Shown piece by piece: positions 9,718 through 19,100 of a stretch of DNA of 48,612 nucleotides. The position numbers and the translations under genes are program-made. Numbering within the stretch: the stretch's first letter is position 1; the number at the start of each line of letters is the position of its first letter. The notes beneath the pieces are model-generated. The model saw only the letters and a list, made by a program, of their open reading frames with translations. It did not search any database and was not told the DNA's origin. The DNA is from Clostridia bacterium (GTDB taxonomy: Bacteria; Bacillota; Clostridia; UBA1212): NCBI GenBank assembly GCA_017461545.1, contig JAFTXP010000014.1, positions 72,394 through 121,005 on the forward strand. Reading direction: 5' to 3'.

Positions 9718-10692
9718 ATGAAAAAAAACATTTTCAGATTTATTATTTCGGCAATCGCGGTTCTTCTTGTTTTTGTTTTAGTTGAACAGGCATTTGCATT
9801 TGCGGTTGTTCCAGGTTCTTCGTACGTCAGAACACAGATGAATGATTTTTATACAGCTGATAAAATCGATCTTGCATTTGTCGGGCCTTCATTTGTATAC
9901 AGAGGTGTAAACCCAAATATAATCGACAAAAAAACACAACTCAGAACGTTTAACTTAGGAACATCCTCACAAAAACCGGTTGACTCATATTACATGATAA
10001 AAGAAGCATACCGTGTTCATAAAATCAAATATGCCGTACTTGACGTAAGTCTTGATTTCTATATCACATCTGCATACTCCTCACAAAACACAAGTACATA
10101 TCTTGTATATGACCGCATGGAAAGTTCCGATGTAAAAAACGAATACTTTACAAACGCTTTTGATTTTAACGAATATCCGAAAGCAATATGCAAAAGCAGC
10201 CACTACTCTATTTACAGCTTCAGTCAGCTTGCTCAAAATGTAAAATATAAATTTTCCGATGATTACAAAAACTACATTGCACCGGATTACGGCAATGAGT
10301 GGTACGGAGGAAAAGGTTTTGTTGATTCTGTGACTGAATACAGCGGAAGCGATGAAATTTCCGAACTGGATGTTTCTTTTGAACAGGAAAATATTGATTA
10401 TTTGAAAAAAATAATTAATTTCTGCAAAGAAAACGACATTAAGCTTATTGCAGTTACATCGCCGAAATCTTCCGACTACCTAAAACAGTATACTGATTAC
10501 AACAGTAATATGGATGTTTTCGATGAATTGTTTGAGAGCAATGGAATTGATTATGTTGACCTGAACAGAAGCGAAGAAATTTCAAATTACAACAACAGTC
10601 ACTTTATGGACATAGGACATTTAAACGGCGCAGGCGCTGAACTTTACAGCGAATATCTATCTGAACTAATCAATTCAAAATGCCTCTTCTAA
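9718..10692 (+). CDS. SGNH/AlgJ-like partner of the MBOAT acyltransferase
   Basis: A 324-residue protein with one N-terminal membrane anchor (residues about 5-28) and an extracytoplasmic domain. Block I reads FVGPSFVYRG, with Ser in the position of the SGNH nucleophile. The end has MDIGHLNGAGA, which fits the Asp-x-x-His block V. A protein of this type beside an MBOAT gene normally receives the acyl group and transfers it to a cell-surface glycan (established for AlgI/AlgJ and PatA/PatB pairs). The polymer here is unknown. A strong AAGGAGG precedes the ATG. Its last 18 bases overlap the end of yraN on the other strand. Confidence 0.8.
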   Translation: MKKNIFRFIISAIAVLLVFVLVEQAFAFAVVPGSSYVRTQMNDFYTADKIDLAFVGPSFVYRGVNPNIIDKKTQLRTFNLGTSSQKPVDSYYMIKEAYRVHKIKYAVLDVSLDFYITSAYSSQNTSTYLVYDRMESSDVKNEYFTNAFDFNEYPKAICKSSHYSIYSFSQLAQNVKYKFSDDYKNYIAPDYGNEWYGGKGFVDSVTEYSGSDEISELDVSFEQENIDYLKKIINFCKENDIKLIAVTSPKSSDYLKQYTDYNSNMDVFDELFESNGIDYVDLNRSEEISNYNNSHFMDIGHLNGAGAELYSEYLSELINSKCLF

Positions 10693-11058
10693 TATTCTGA
10701 CTCTGTAATTCAGACTTTCATCATAATATAATTCCGCAATATCAAATCTTACAATGTAATTCTCAAACTGAGGATTAATACTTATGAAAATTTCCGCAAG
10801 CTTTCTTATCCTGTTTTGTTTCGTAATATTTACGGCTTCAGCAGGTGTAAGAAAGCTTTTTTTGTTGCGAAGCTTCACTTCGCAGAAAACTAATAAATCA
10901 TGCTTATTTTCACATTTCGCGCCACACCCGGAAAGTATAAAATCAATCTCCCCAAATCGCCTATAGCGCCAATTTTTTGACACTAACGCATATCCTTTTG
11001 CAATATAATATTTAAGCGCCGCAGTTTCACCTGCGGCGCCGAGTTCTCTTTTATTCAT
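10675..11058 (-). CDS. yraN: YraN-family (UPF0102) nuclease-like protein
   Basis: A 127-residue protein of UPF0102, a small restriction-endonuclease-fold family usually found next to rnhB. It shows LGAAGETAALKYYIAKGY at the N-terminus and the core GEIDFILS...LLVFCEVKLR, which holds the D-x(n)-E-x-K metal site. Function in the cell is not settled. ATG 11058 follows the rnhB stop by three bases; a TTG at 11061 is also in frame. The gene's 3' end overlaps the convergent SGNH gene by 18 bases and no terminator is visible. Confidence 0.92.
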   Translation of the reverse strand: MNKRELGAAGETAALKYYIAKGYALVSKNWRYRRFGEIDFILSGCGAKCENKHDLLVFCEVKLRNKKSFLTPAEAVNITKQNRIRKLAEIFISINPQFENYIVRFDIAELYYDESLNYRVRILEEAF

Positions 11059-11061
11059 CAA

Positions 11062-11694
11062 TCAATGTACCTTTTTCAAAAAAGATTTCCGGTGAATATC
11101 TGATATACCTAAATTTCTTATCGCTTCATAATGTGCTTTTGTGCCATATCCCTTGTGCTTTTCAAAACCGTATCCCGGGTACTTTTCCGACATCTCTACC
11201 ATAAGTCTGTCCCTTGTGACCTTGGCAAGAATAGATGCCGCGCCTATTGTAACACTGAGTGCATCGCCGTGAGTAAGCGGAAACTGTTTAATATCAGAAT
11301 CAAAATCAGGTATAGTAACATGGTCAATCATAGCAATCTCCGGTTTTATACCTGCCATTTGGCAGGCATTTTCGACAGCCTGACGCATAGCATGGTACGT
11401 AGCCTGAAGAATGTTTATCTCATCGATAAGATTATTGTCAGCCATTCCGATGCCGTAACCGACCGCATGTGAAATAATCTCATCGTACATCTTATCACGG
11501 GCTTTTTCAGTTAATTTTTTAGAATCATTTGCGCGAGGAAACGGTCCATCCGCTTTAAAAATTACACAACCGGCAACAACAGGGCCTGCCAGAGGACCTC
11601 TGCCCGCTTCATCTATACCAGCAATAATCTTATATCCCTTGGCGGCAATCATCCGCTCATATTCGCACATTTCAAAAAATTTTTCGTCTGTCAT
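11062..11694 (-). CDS. rnhB: Ribonuclease HII
   Basis: A 210-residue type 2 RNase H that removes ribonucleotides from DNA. The metal-binding motif is GIDEAGRGPLAGPVVAG near residues 25-41. Further conserved acidic residues lie in MIDHVTIPDF (about 140) and the block ASILAKVTRDRLM follows. The length is typical. It lies between rbgA (19-base gap) and yraN, the usual neighbourhood in Firmicutes. Confidence 0.97.
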   Translation of the reverse strand: MTDEKFFEMCEYERMIAAKGYKIIAGIDEAGRGPLAGPVVAGCVIFKADGPFPRANDSKKLTEKARDKMYDEIISHAVGYGIGMADNNLIDEINILQATYHAMRQAVENACQMAGIKPEIAMIDHVTIPDFDSDIKQFPLTHGDALSVTIGAASILAKVTRDRLMVEMSEKYPGYGFEKHKGYGTKAHYEAIRNLGISDIHRKSFLKKVH

Positions 11695-11713
11695 ATATAC
11701 ACCGTCTGTTATT

Positions 11714-12670
11714 TTATTCTTCTATATCAAGAGAGTCAATTTCCTCGGAAATATCCTTTACTATCTGTGAACCATCCGGGCCTTCGAGCAACACCTCTGC
11801 ATTATCGAGCGATATTCTGCCGATTTTTCCCGCTCTGAATTCATCAAGGATAATATTTGAAATTCTTGTATAATCAATTTCTCCGCCTTTTATGAGGCAT
11901 CCGCGCTTCTTTCCGCATGCATCGAGCATTTCAACTCCGCACATAATACGGTCTTCTCTGTCAACACCATCCAAAACTGCCTCAGTATCAACTTTGTAGC
12001 GGTCATTTATCGCATTCGGATAATTTAAAGATAAATAATATATCAGAAAAGAAGCTAAATCTTCTACGTCCAATATATCATCTTTTATAGCACCGCTGCA
12101 TGCAAGTTTATATGCGCTTCTCTGATTTTCTATTTTCGGCCACAAAAGACCCGGAGTATCGAGCAAATAAATGTCAGGATTGAGCTTTAGCCATTGCTTA
12201 TTTCTTGTTACGCCGGGCTTATCACCGGTAACAGCTACAGCTTTTCCTGCCACTTTATTTATAAATGATGACTTTCCGACGTTCGGAACACCAACAACCA
12301 TCGCATGTATAACAGGTTCTTTTCGACCCTTTTCAAGACATCGCTGAATTTTATCAGCCATTACATTTTTAATTTCCGCAGTAACAGCCTTTATACCGTC
12401 ACCTGTTCTGCAATCTGTAAAAACAACACCTATGCCTTGCTTTTTATAATAATCTCTCCAATAATCGTTTAATTTCGGATCGGAAAGATCGGCTTTATTG
12501 CATACAAGGACACGGCGTTTATTTCCGATAATTCTGTCAATCTCGGGATTTCGGCTGCTGAACGGAAGCCGTGCATCGATAATTTCAACAACAACATCAA
12601 CTAATTTTAAATTTTCCGCAAGAACTCTTCTTGCTCTTGCCATATGACCGGGGAACCATTGAATAGGCAT
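11714..12670 (-). CDS. rbgA: Ribosome biogenesis GTPase YlqF/RbgA
   Basis: A 318-residue circularly permuted GTPase that helps mature the 50S subunit. Motif order is G4 (NKADL, about 59), G1 (GVPNVGKSS, about 127) and G3 (DTPG, about 173), which is the permuted order of this family. The N-terminal block IQWFPGHMARARR is diagnostic. Its ATG shares one base with the stop codon of the DUF1294 gene, so translation is coupled. Confidence 0.96.
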   Translation of the reverse strand: MPIQWFPGHMARARRVLAENLKLVDVVVEIIDARLPFSSRNPEIDRIIGNKRRVLVCNKADLSDPKLNDYWRDYYKKQGIGVVFTDCRTGDGIKAVTAEIKNVMADKIQRCLEKGRKEPVIHAMVVGVPNVGKSSFINKVAGKAVAVTGDKPGVTRNKQWLKLNPDIYLLDTPGLLWPKIENQRSAYKLACSGAIKDDILDVEDLASFLIYYLSLNYPNAINDRYKVDTEAVLDGVDREDRIMCGVEMLDACGKKRGCLIKGGEIDYTRISNIILDEFRAGKIGRISLDNAEVLLEGPDGSQIVKDISEEIDSLDIEE

Positions 12671-12951
12671 CAGATTAAAAACCTCCAGATGTACAACGCT
12701 AACAATAAAATATGTATAATTAAGAAAAGCGGAACAAGTATTACAAACTTAATGTGCTTTGTTTTATGACGGAAACATTGCATTCCTAAAAATGAACCGA
12801 GTGCTCCGCCGAACAAAGCAATGAGAAGCAAAGTGGATTCTTTAATTCGCCACTTATTTTTTTCCGCCTTTACTTTATCAACCTTCATCGAAACAAATCC
12901 GACAATGCTCATTATTAAAATCAAAACTAATAAGGCAAAAAATAATTCCAA
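12670..12951 (-). CDS. DUF1294 small membrane protein
   Basis: A 93-residue membrane protein. The segment DKVKAEKNKWRIKESTLLL, then GGALGSFLGMQCFRHKTKH, matches the DUF1294 signature. Hydrophobic helices lie at residues about 3-20, 42-58 and 68-90. Function is unknown. It starts 20 bases after ttdB and overlaps rbgA by one base, so it is part of the same transcript. Confidence 0.9.
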   Translation of the reverse strand: MELFFALLVLILIMSIVGFVSMKVDKVKAEKNKWRIKESTLLLIALFGGALGSFLGMQCFRHKTKHIKFVILVPLFLIIHILLLALYIWRFLI

Positions 12952-12971
12952 AATAATTTCTCCTTATGAAG

Positions 12972-13580
12972 TTAATGGCCGAATTTCAGCGCTGACTTCA
13001 TTTTATCAAATTCTGTTTCAAGTTTATCATTAAAAATCTTTTTATTTTCTGCGAATAAATTATTTCCGTGAGTATCAATAGTAACCATAAGCGGGCCGAA
13101 CTCAACGGCTTCGAGAATCCACAGTGCTTCCGGCATACCGAAATCCTCCCATTCGACACCTTTGATTTCTTTTATCTCATCAGCTGCAACTACCGCGCAG
13201 CCGCCGGGAAAAACACAGTGAATAGCTTTGTGCTCTTTGCATGCATCGACAGTATCCTGCCCCATGCCGCCCTTGCCGATAATCACTTTTACACCGGTCT
13301 TACGAATAAAATCTTTTTCGAACTTCTCCATGCGCATACTTGTGGTCGGACCGCAGGAAATCATCTGATATGTACCGTCACCAAGCTTCTTTACTATCGG
13401 ACCGGCATGGTATAATCCCGCGCCTTTTAAATCAATTTCAGGCATGATTCCGTCTGCAACAAGTCTTCTGTGTCCGTCATCGCGCGATGTTACCAGCAAG
13501 CCTGTCAGATAAACAGTATCGCCTGCCTTTAAATCAATGATATCCTCATCTTTTACGGGTGTAGTCAATACTTTTTTCAC
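12972..13580 (-). CDS. ttdB: L(+)-tartrate dehydratase/fumarase-type hydro-lyase, beta subunit
   Basis: A 202-residue beta subunit of a class I Fe-S hydro-lyase. From memory, the start MKKVLTTPVKDEDI, the YLTGLLVTSRD, HAGPIVKK and GPTTSMRMEKFE blocks, and the ending IDTHGNNLFAENKKIF read very close to Escherichia coli TtdB, and the length is the same. The catalytic block GKGGMG is present. The start overlaps the alpha-subunit stop by four bases (ATGA), so the subunits are made together. The substrate could be fumarate or tartrate. Confidence 0.88.
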   Translation of the reverse strand: MKKVLTTPVKDEDIIDLKAGDTVYLTGLLVTSRDDGHRRLVADGIMPEIDLKGAGLYHAGPIVKKLGDGTYQMISCGPTTSMRMEKFEKDFIRKTGVKVIIGKGGMGQDTVDACKEHKAIHCVFPGGCAVVAADEIKEIKGVEWEDFGMPEALWILEAVEFGPLMVTIDTHGNNLFAENKKIFNDKLETEFDKMKSALKFGH

Positions 13581-14482
13581 AGCGTAACACCTCCGTGAGT
13601 TTTAATTTCATAGGACAAATCACTGTTAAAATGAATTCTGCCGTATCTTGTTGCCCAGCAGCCTACCGAAATGCCTACTGCAAGCGTGGCAGGATGATGC
13701 GCGGCAAACTCTACATGAACATCAAGAACGCTTTCCGTTCCTGTTATTCCGTTCGGACCGATTCCGATATTGTTTAGACCTTCGAAAAGCATTTTTTCCA
13801 GTTTTTGGGCGTCTTTGTCGGGATTCTCTGTACCTACACCGCGAAGTAATGCTTTCTTGGATAACAAACCTGCGCTGTCTGCACATGTACCTATGCCCAC
13901 ACCCACAATGAGAGGCGGACAGGCATTTATGCCTCTGTCGCACACTGTTTCCAATACAGCTTTTGCTACACCCTCGTATCCTGCAGAAGGCATCAAAACA
14001 AGAGCTTTTCCCGGCAGACTGCATCCGCCTCCTGCCATGTAAATCTCAATCTCAGCATCATCACTGCCGGAAACTATATCCCACTCTATCCAAGGGCTGC
14101 CTACAGCAATATTATTTCCTGAATTTTTCTCACGAAACGTATCAACAGCATTTGGTCGCAATGGAGTAACTTCTGTTGCTATTCTGACGGCTTCCGTAAG
14201 AATATTTTTCAAATTTGCAAGATAAGGAAAACCTGAACCTGCTTTTATAAAAAACTGTATAAGGCCGGTGTCCTGACATATCGGACGGTCAAGTGTAACA
14301 GCCATGTCAAGATTTTTGAACATACAATCATAAACGGCTTTGGCTCCGTCATTTTTCTCATTTTTTCTCATTTCGGACAGCCTGTCAAAAACATCATCGG
14401 GAAGATGTTTCGACATAACCGAAAGGTATGACGCAACGGAATTTACAATACGCAGCTCAGCCTCGGAAAACATAGTATCCAT
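13577..14482 (-). CDS. ttdA: L(+)-tartrate dehydratase/fumarase-type hydro-lyase, alpha (Fe-S) subunit
   Basis: A 301-residue alpha subunit carrying the [4Fe-4S] cluster. Cysteines expected to bind it are in DRPICQDTG (about residue 80), AGGGCSLPG (about 155) and the NACPPL/GTCADSAG region (about 190-205). The blocks LRPNAVDTF, PWIEWDIV and DAEIEIYMAGGG resemble TtdA as I remember it. The reaction is reversible hydration/dehydration of fumarate-malate or tartrate-oxaloacetate. The ATG has a GGAGA site under a promoter that overlaps the divergent gltX promoter. It heads a run of six closely spaced genes down to yraN. Confidence 0.88.
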   Translation of the reverse strand: MDTMFSEAELRIVNSVASYLSVMSKHLPDDVFDRLSEMRKNEKNDGAKAVYDCMFKNLDMAVTLDRPICQDTGLIQFFIKAGSGFPYLANLKNILTEAVRIATEVTPLRPNAVDTFREKNSGNNIAVGSPWIEWDIVSGSDDAEIEIYMAGGGCSLPGKALVLMPSAGYEGVAKAVLETVCDRGINACPPLIVGVGIGTCADSAGLLSKKALLRGVGTENPDKDAQKLEKMLFEGLNNIGIGPNGITGTESVLDVHVEFAAHHPATLAVGISVGCWATRYGRIHFNSDLSYEIKTHGGVTL

Positions 14483-14508
14483 AGAACTTTCTCCTTATAA
14501 AGTAGATG

Positions 14509-14537
14509 TTGACATTTTACATTATTGTTTATAAGAT
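14509..14537 (+). promoter_or_regulatory. Promoter of gltX
   Basis: TTGACA at 14509-14514 and TAAGAT at 14532-14537, spaced 17 bases, about 30 bases before the gltX ATG. It occupies the same stretch as the divergent ttdA promoter. Confidence 0.75.
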
Positions 14538-14542
14538 ATCAA
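14514..14542 (-). promoter_or_regulatory. Promoter of the ttdA run
   Basis: On the minus strand TTGATA (complement of 14537-14542) and TAAAAT (complement of 14514-14519), spaced 17 bases. Its -10 overlaps the -35 of the gltX promoter by one base and its -35 overlaps the gltX -10 by one base. Confidence 0.65.
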
Positions 14543-14571
14543 GGATAAAGAACTTGAAAGGAGCAGCAAAA

Positions 14572-16041
14572 ATGGACAGAATAAGAACCAGATTTGCACC
14601 GAGTCCCACAGGTTACATGCACATAGGAAACCTCAGGACAGCTTTATATGAATATTTGATTGCAAAATCACAGGGCGGAGATTTTATTCTCAGAATAGAA
14701 GATACAGACCAGGAAAGATATGTTGAGGGCGCAATGGATGTCGTTCTCGACACTCTTAAGATGACCGGAATCGATTATGACGAAGGCCCCGGCAAAGGCG
14801 GAGAATATGGCCCTTATATTCAGAGCGAAAGAAGACCTATTTATAAAGAATATGCACTTAAACTTGTAGAATCAGGTCACGCATATTACTGCTTCTGTAC
14901 AAAAGAAAGACTTGATTCTTTAAAGACAGGCAGTGATGCGCTCGGAACGTCTTTTAACTACGACAGACATTGCAGAGATTTATCAAAAGAGGAAATCGAA
15001 GCAAATCTTGCGGCAGGCATACCCTACGTTATCAGACAAAAGATGCCTCTTACAGGCACGACAACATTCGACGATGCCGTATACGGCAGCATCACCGTGG
15101 AAAACAAAACATTGGACGATCAGGTGCTATTAAAATCAGACGGACTTCCGACATATAACTTTGCAAATGTTGTAGATGACCATCTTATGAAAATATCTCA
15201 TGTCGTACGGGGAAATGAATATCTTTCTTCCACCCCCAAGTACAACTTGTTATATGAGGCATTCGGATGGGAAATCCCGACATACATTCACTGTGCGCCG
15301 GTTATGAAGGACGAACACAACAAGCTTTCAAAGAGAAACGGCGATGCGTCATTCGGAGACCTTATTGCAAAAGGATACCTTCCCGAGGCCGTACTGAACT
15401 ATATTGCACTTCTCGGCTGGAGTCCTTCCGGTAATGAGGAGTTTTACACTCTTTCTGAACTTGAAAAAGCCTTTACTATTACAGGAATAAGTAAATCGCC
15501 TTCAATCTTTGACGTTGATAAACTCAAATGGATGAACGGCGAATATATCAGAAGAATGACCGCGGACGAGTTTTATTCAAAGGCAAAACCCTGGATTGAC
15601 AATGCTGTCGGCGATGCTCTTTCCGAAACAAAGAAAATTCGCATTGCTTCTCTGATTCAGCCGAGAACAGAGATTCTTACCGAAATCGAAGAAAAAATAT
15701 CATTCTTTAAAGAGTTGCCTGAATACTCCACCGAGCTCTACTGTCATAAGAAGATGAAAACCGATACGGAAAATTCTCTTACGGGCTTAAAACTGGTGCT
15801 TGATGAGCTTGAAGGTAAAACTTTCGCAGAAGATGAATGGGTTTCTCAAAATCTTTATGAGATTCTTTGCAACATTGCCGCAGAAAATGAAATAAAAAAC
15901 AGCCAGATTTTATGGCCTGTAAGAACCGCCCTCAGCGGTCTTGCTGTCAGCCCCGGCGGTGCTACCGAACTTGCCGAAATTTTAGGATACAATGAAACAA
16001 TCCGAAGAATTAAAATCGGTATCGAATTGTTAAGTAAATAA
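14572..16041 (+). CDS. gltX: Glutamyl-tRNA synthetase
   Basis: A 489-residue class I aminoacyl-tRNA synthetase that charges tRNA with glutamate. It has [22 protein letters not shown] at the N-terminus (HIGN is the HIGH motif; read as RFAPSPTG then MHIGNLRTA) and KLSKR near residues 251-255 (KMSKS motif), followed by the helical anticodon-binding domain. Start ATG 14572 is chosen because GAAAGGAG lies 6-7 bases upstream; an in-frame ATG at 14506 lies inside the promoter. Transcription ends at the 16051-16102 hairpin. Confidence 0.97.
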   Translation: MDRIRTRFAPSPTGYMHIGNLRTALYEYLIAKSQGGDFILRIEDTDQERYVEGAMDVVLDTLKMTGIDYDEGPGKGGEYGPYIQSERRPIYKEYALKLVESGHAYYCFCTKERLDSLKTGSDALGTSFNYDRHCRDLSKEEIEANLAAGIPYVIRQKMPLTGTTTFDDAVYGSITVENKTLDDQVLLKSDGLPTYNFANVVDDHLMKISHVVRGNEYLSSTPKYNLLYEAFGWEIPTYIHCAPVMKDEHNKLSKRNGDASFGDLIAKGYLPEAVLNYIALLGWSPSGNEEFYTLSELEKAFTITGISKSPSIFDVDKLKWMNGEYIRRMTADEFYSKAKPWIDNAVGDALSETKKIRIASLIQPRTEILTEIEEKISFFKELPEYSTELYCHKKMKTDTENSLTGLKLVLDELEGKTFAEDEWVSQNLYEILCNIAAENEIKNSQILWPVRTALSGLAVSPGGATELAEILGYNETIRRIKIGIELLSK

Positions 16042-16050
16042 TATTAATTA

Positions 16051-16102
16051 AAAGGGAGTGTCTCAAAATTGTTATTTCAAACAGTTTTGAGACACTCCCT
16101 TT
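16051..16102. terminator. Long perfect hairpin, terminator after gltX
   Basis: The arms 16051-16068 (AAAGGGAGTGTCTCAAAA) and 16085-16102 are perfect complements: 18 bp with a 16-nt loop. A-runs on one side and T-runs on the other let it work in both directions. It lies 10 bases after the gltX stop. Confidence 0.8.
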
Positions 16103-16108
16103 AATAAA

Positions 16109-16137
16109 TTGTAAAAAGCTTATATACATGATATAAT
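16109..16137 (+). promoter_or_regulatory. Promoter of the secreted phosphatase gene
   Basis: TTGTAA at 16109-16114 and consensus TATAAT at 16132-16137, spaced 17 bases, just after the gltX terminator and about 30 bases before the ATG. The large secreted gene is therefore its own transcription unit. Confidence 0.75.
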
Positions 16138-16169
16138 TATAGAAATTTATCGAGAAAGGAAAATTGAAT

Positions 16170-19100
16170 ATGAAACGTATGTTTTGTTCAGGGAAAATAA
16201 TAAGTTTATTTCTCTGTATCGTTATGATTTGTACTATGATTACACCCATGACATTGACAGCCGAAACATATGCCGATTTGTCGCAGGATGTTACAAATTC
16301 TGTTGACACAGGTATTTCAAGTGCTACCGCACAATCCACAGGTACACAGACTTCAGCAGGTCTCAGTCTCGAATTCGTCTCGGGAAGCGGTCTTTATTTG
16401 CTTTCCGCATTAAGTATCGACGGAATTCACGAGTGCTTAAGTTGTACCGACTCCACAGCATGCGGATACACCACCTACAACGGAAGAAACTGCTATAGAA
16501 TTTCTGCAAATTCTTCTAAACAGGGCGGTTTCACGATTACGTTAAATACTCCTGTTCCGGCAAGTGCAGTTACGGGCATGTCCATGACATTCATGACTGA
16601 TATAAGTCCCGATACAGCTTCTGCGACAGCTTCCGCACGAATACTTGCACAAACTGCATCCAGTAACAGCGCAATGGAAAATGATTATTCAAGCATTTCC
16701 CTTGCAGGTGCAACCTCTGAATGGAAGACGATTGACCTCTTAATGAGTGATATGACCGCCATTCAGGATTCAGACGGTTACATAAGAGCTTTTAAGTTTT
16801 ATATCAGAGACAGAAACAGCGCGACATATTACATAAACAGTATATCTTTTCTTTCTGATATGGACGGCTACGCTCAGGTTACACTATCCGATAACGACAT
16901 CAGATATAAGAGCGGCGCGGTTACCGCTGTTGCGGAAGAGATTACATCGCGCCTTACTGCGGCAAATATCAGCGCCTCAGTTACTGTAACGGCTACTGCT
17001 TATACTGCCAACACATCCGCGGCAGACGGTTCGATTACATACAATGTTTCTTTTACAACAACTACTGCAGGCACACAGACATATACAGGACTTACAACTG
17101 TTGTACCGAAAATCACAAATTCGTGGCTCGATAACAACAGCGGAAATTACGGTTCTGCACATAACAATCTTAATCAGTACGAAACCGCATTTGACAAAGC
17201 CGGAATCATAAGTCTCTCATCAAATACTGCTTCATGTGCCGAAGGTATTTCGACGTTTGAATATGCAGTTATCCCCTCTTCTGCAGATTATAAAGATTCA
17301 TCGGTAAAATGGTATGCACCGACATATCTTAAAACTGTTACAACAGGTATAAGATCGCTTTATATAAATGCATTTATGGATTACGGCGCAACACTTTCAA
17401 GCGGAACATCATATAATTTCGTAATCCGTGCCGTTTCAAATAATAACAACTACATTCTCCACCTGAACGTACCATTTACATATGAGTCATTCAATACTTC
17501 AGCAGAAAGCGCTCTTTCGGCAGCAATGTCAAAGATTCAGAATCTTTCTTTGACCATTGACGGAACTTCTTCAGCAACGGATGCCGCTGAGACTGTTACA
17601 AATGCACTGAAAAATACTGTTTCTAACAGCAATATCATTGTAAGCGTAACACCTGTGAGCATAGGACAAAGCTCTTACATATTTGATTACAGCCTCGGAT
17701 ATTCTGCTGAAATCAACTCCGCAAGACTCGGAACATATACAATGGGCAGCTTTAACAGAAAAGACTTCTATGCACACGAGGGCGAAGCTTTTACGTTAAA
17801 GAATCAAGTTGTATATTACGATGCAAACACAAAGAATAATTCGATTCAGCTCCGATACCCGCTCGACGGAACAAGCGATATCCTGCTTATAAACGACAGG
17901 GTAAAAGCATATCTGGATGAGGACTACTACATAAATTATACCGATCACAACGATGTTATTGTAACCAAATACTCAAACGGCAAGACAGAATCTGATTGCC
18001 GGCCGCTTCCTATAAATTTCGCATGGACAGGTTCATCAGGTTCTTACACATTAAAAATCAGCGAATCGTCGGACATGTCATCCCCGATTACATATACAAC
18101 AGACAAGACTTCGATTGATGTATATAACTTGTTCCCTGCAACCGAATATTACTGGCAGGTTACGGACGCTTCGTCAAATTCATCGGCTGTATATAAATTC
18201 ACCACAGCCGACAACCAGCCTCATCAGCTTTATCTCGAGAACATAAACAATGTCCGTGATGCAGGCGGTCTTACCACTATTGACGGTTACAGAATTAAAA
18301 CAGGACTTTTGTACAGAGGCGGCGCTCTCGAAGGCGCAACATCATACGATATCGATATGCTTGTAAATAAGCTCGGTGTAAAAACAGACCTTGACTTAAG
18401 AGGTTCTTCTACAGTATCTCCGCTCGGAGCTGATATCAATATGGTACCTATCAGCGTAAGATGGTATCAGGGTATATTTGAATCGGCTGACACAATGACG
18501 GCTATCGGTAATGCAGTCAGCGTTTTTGCATATGAATCAAACTACCCTGTTTTGTTCCACTGTTCTCTCGGCCGTGACCGTACAGGTACTGTCCAAGCGC
18601 TTCTCATGGCACTTTGCAATGTCAGCGCAGAAGAAATCCATAGAGAATATATGCTTTCATGGTTCTCTTCCATGGGAAATCTTGACAATGCCGGAACATA
18701 TGCAATGAATGCCAACGTTTGCGAACTGCTGAAATATATGCAGTCATACAAGAGCCCTTCTTTGTCACTCCAGGAAAACACTGAGGCTTTTCTGCTCGAT
18801 TGCGGTGTTACGGCAACTGAAATCGCATCTATAAAATCTATTCTTGTAGATTATCCGACAGACGGAACCGAACTTAAATTTGACAATCAGGCGATGATTA
18901 ACTGGGTAAACAAAAGCGGTATATCAACAGGTTCTGCAGTTACTTTTGCAAGTGACGAAATAGGCGATCATTATGCAAAACTCACCACTCCCGAAACAGC
19001 AGACGATGACCCGAAAGCATATCTTGACTACTCGCTTCTTTCCGGTACTGTTTCCGCAGACGAATACAAGTATGTGACTGTCGTCGCAAAGACAACAGCA

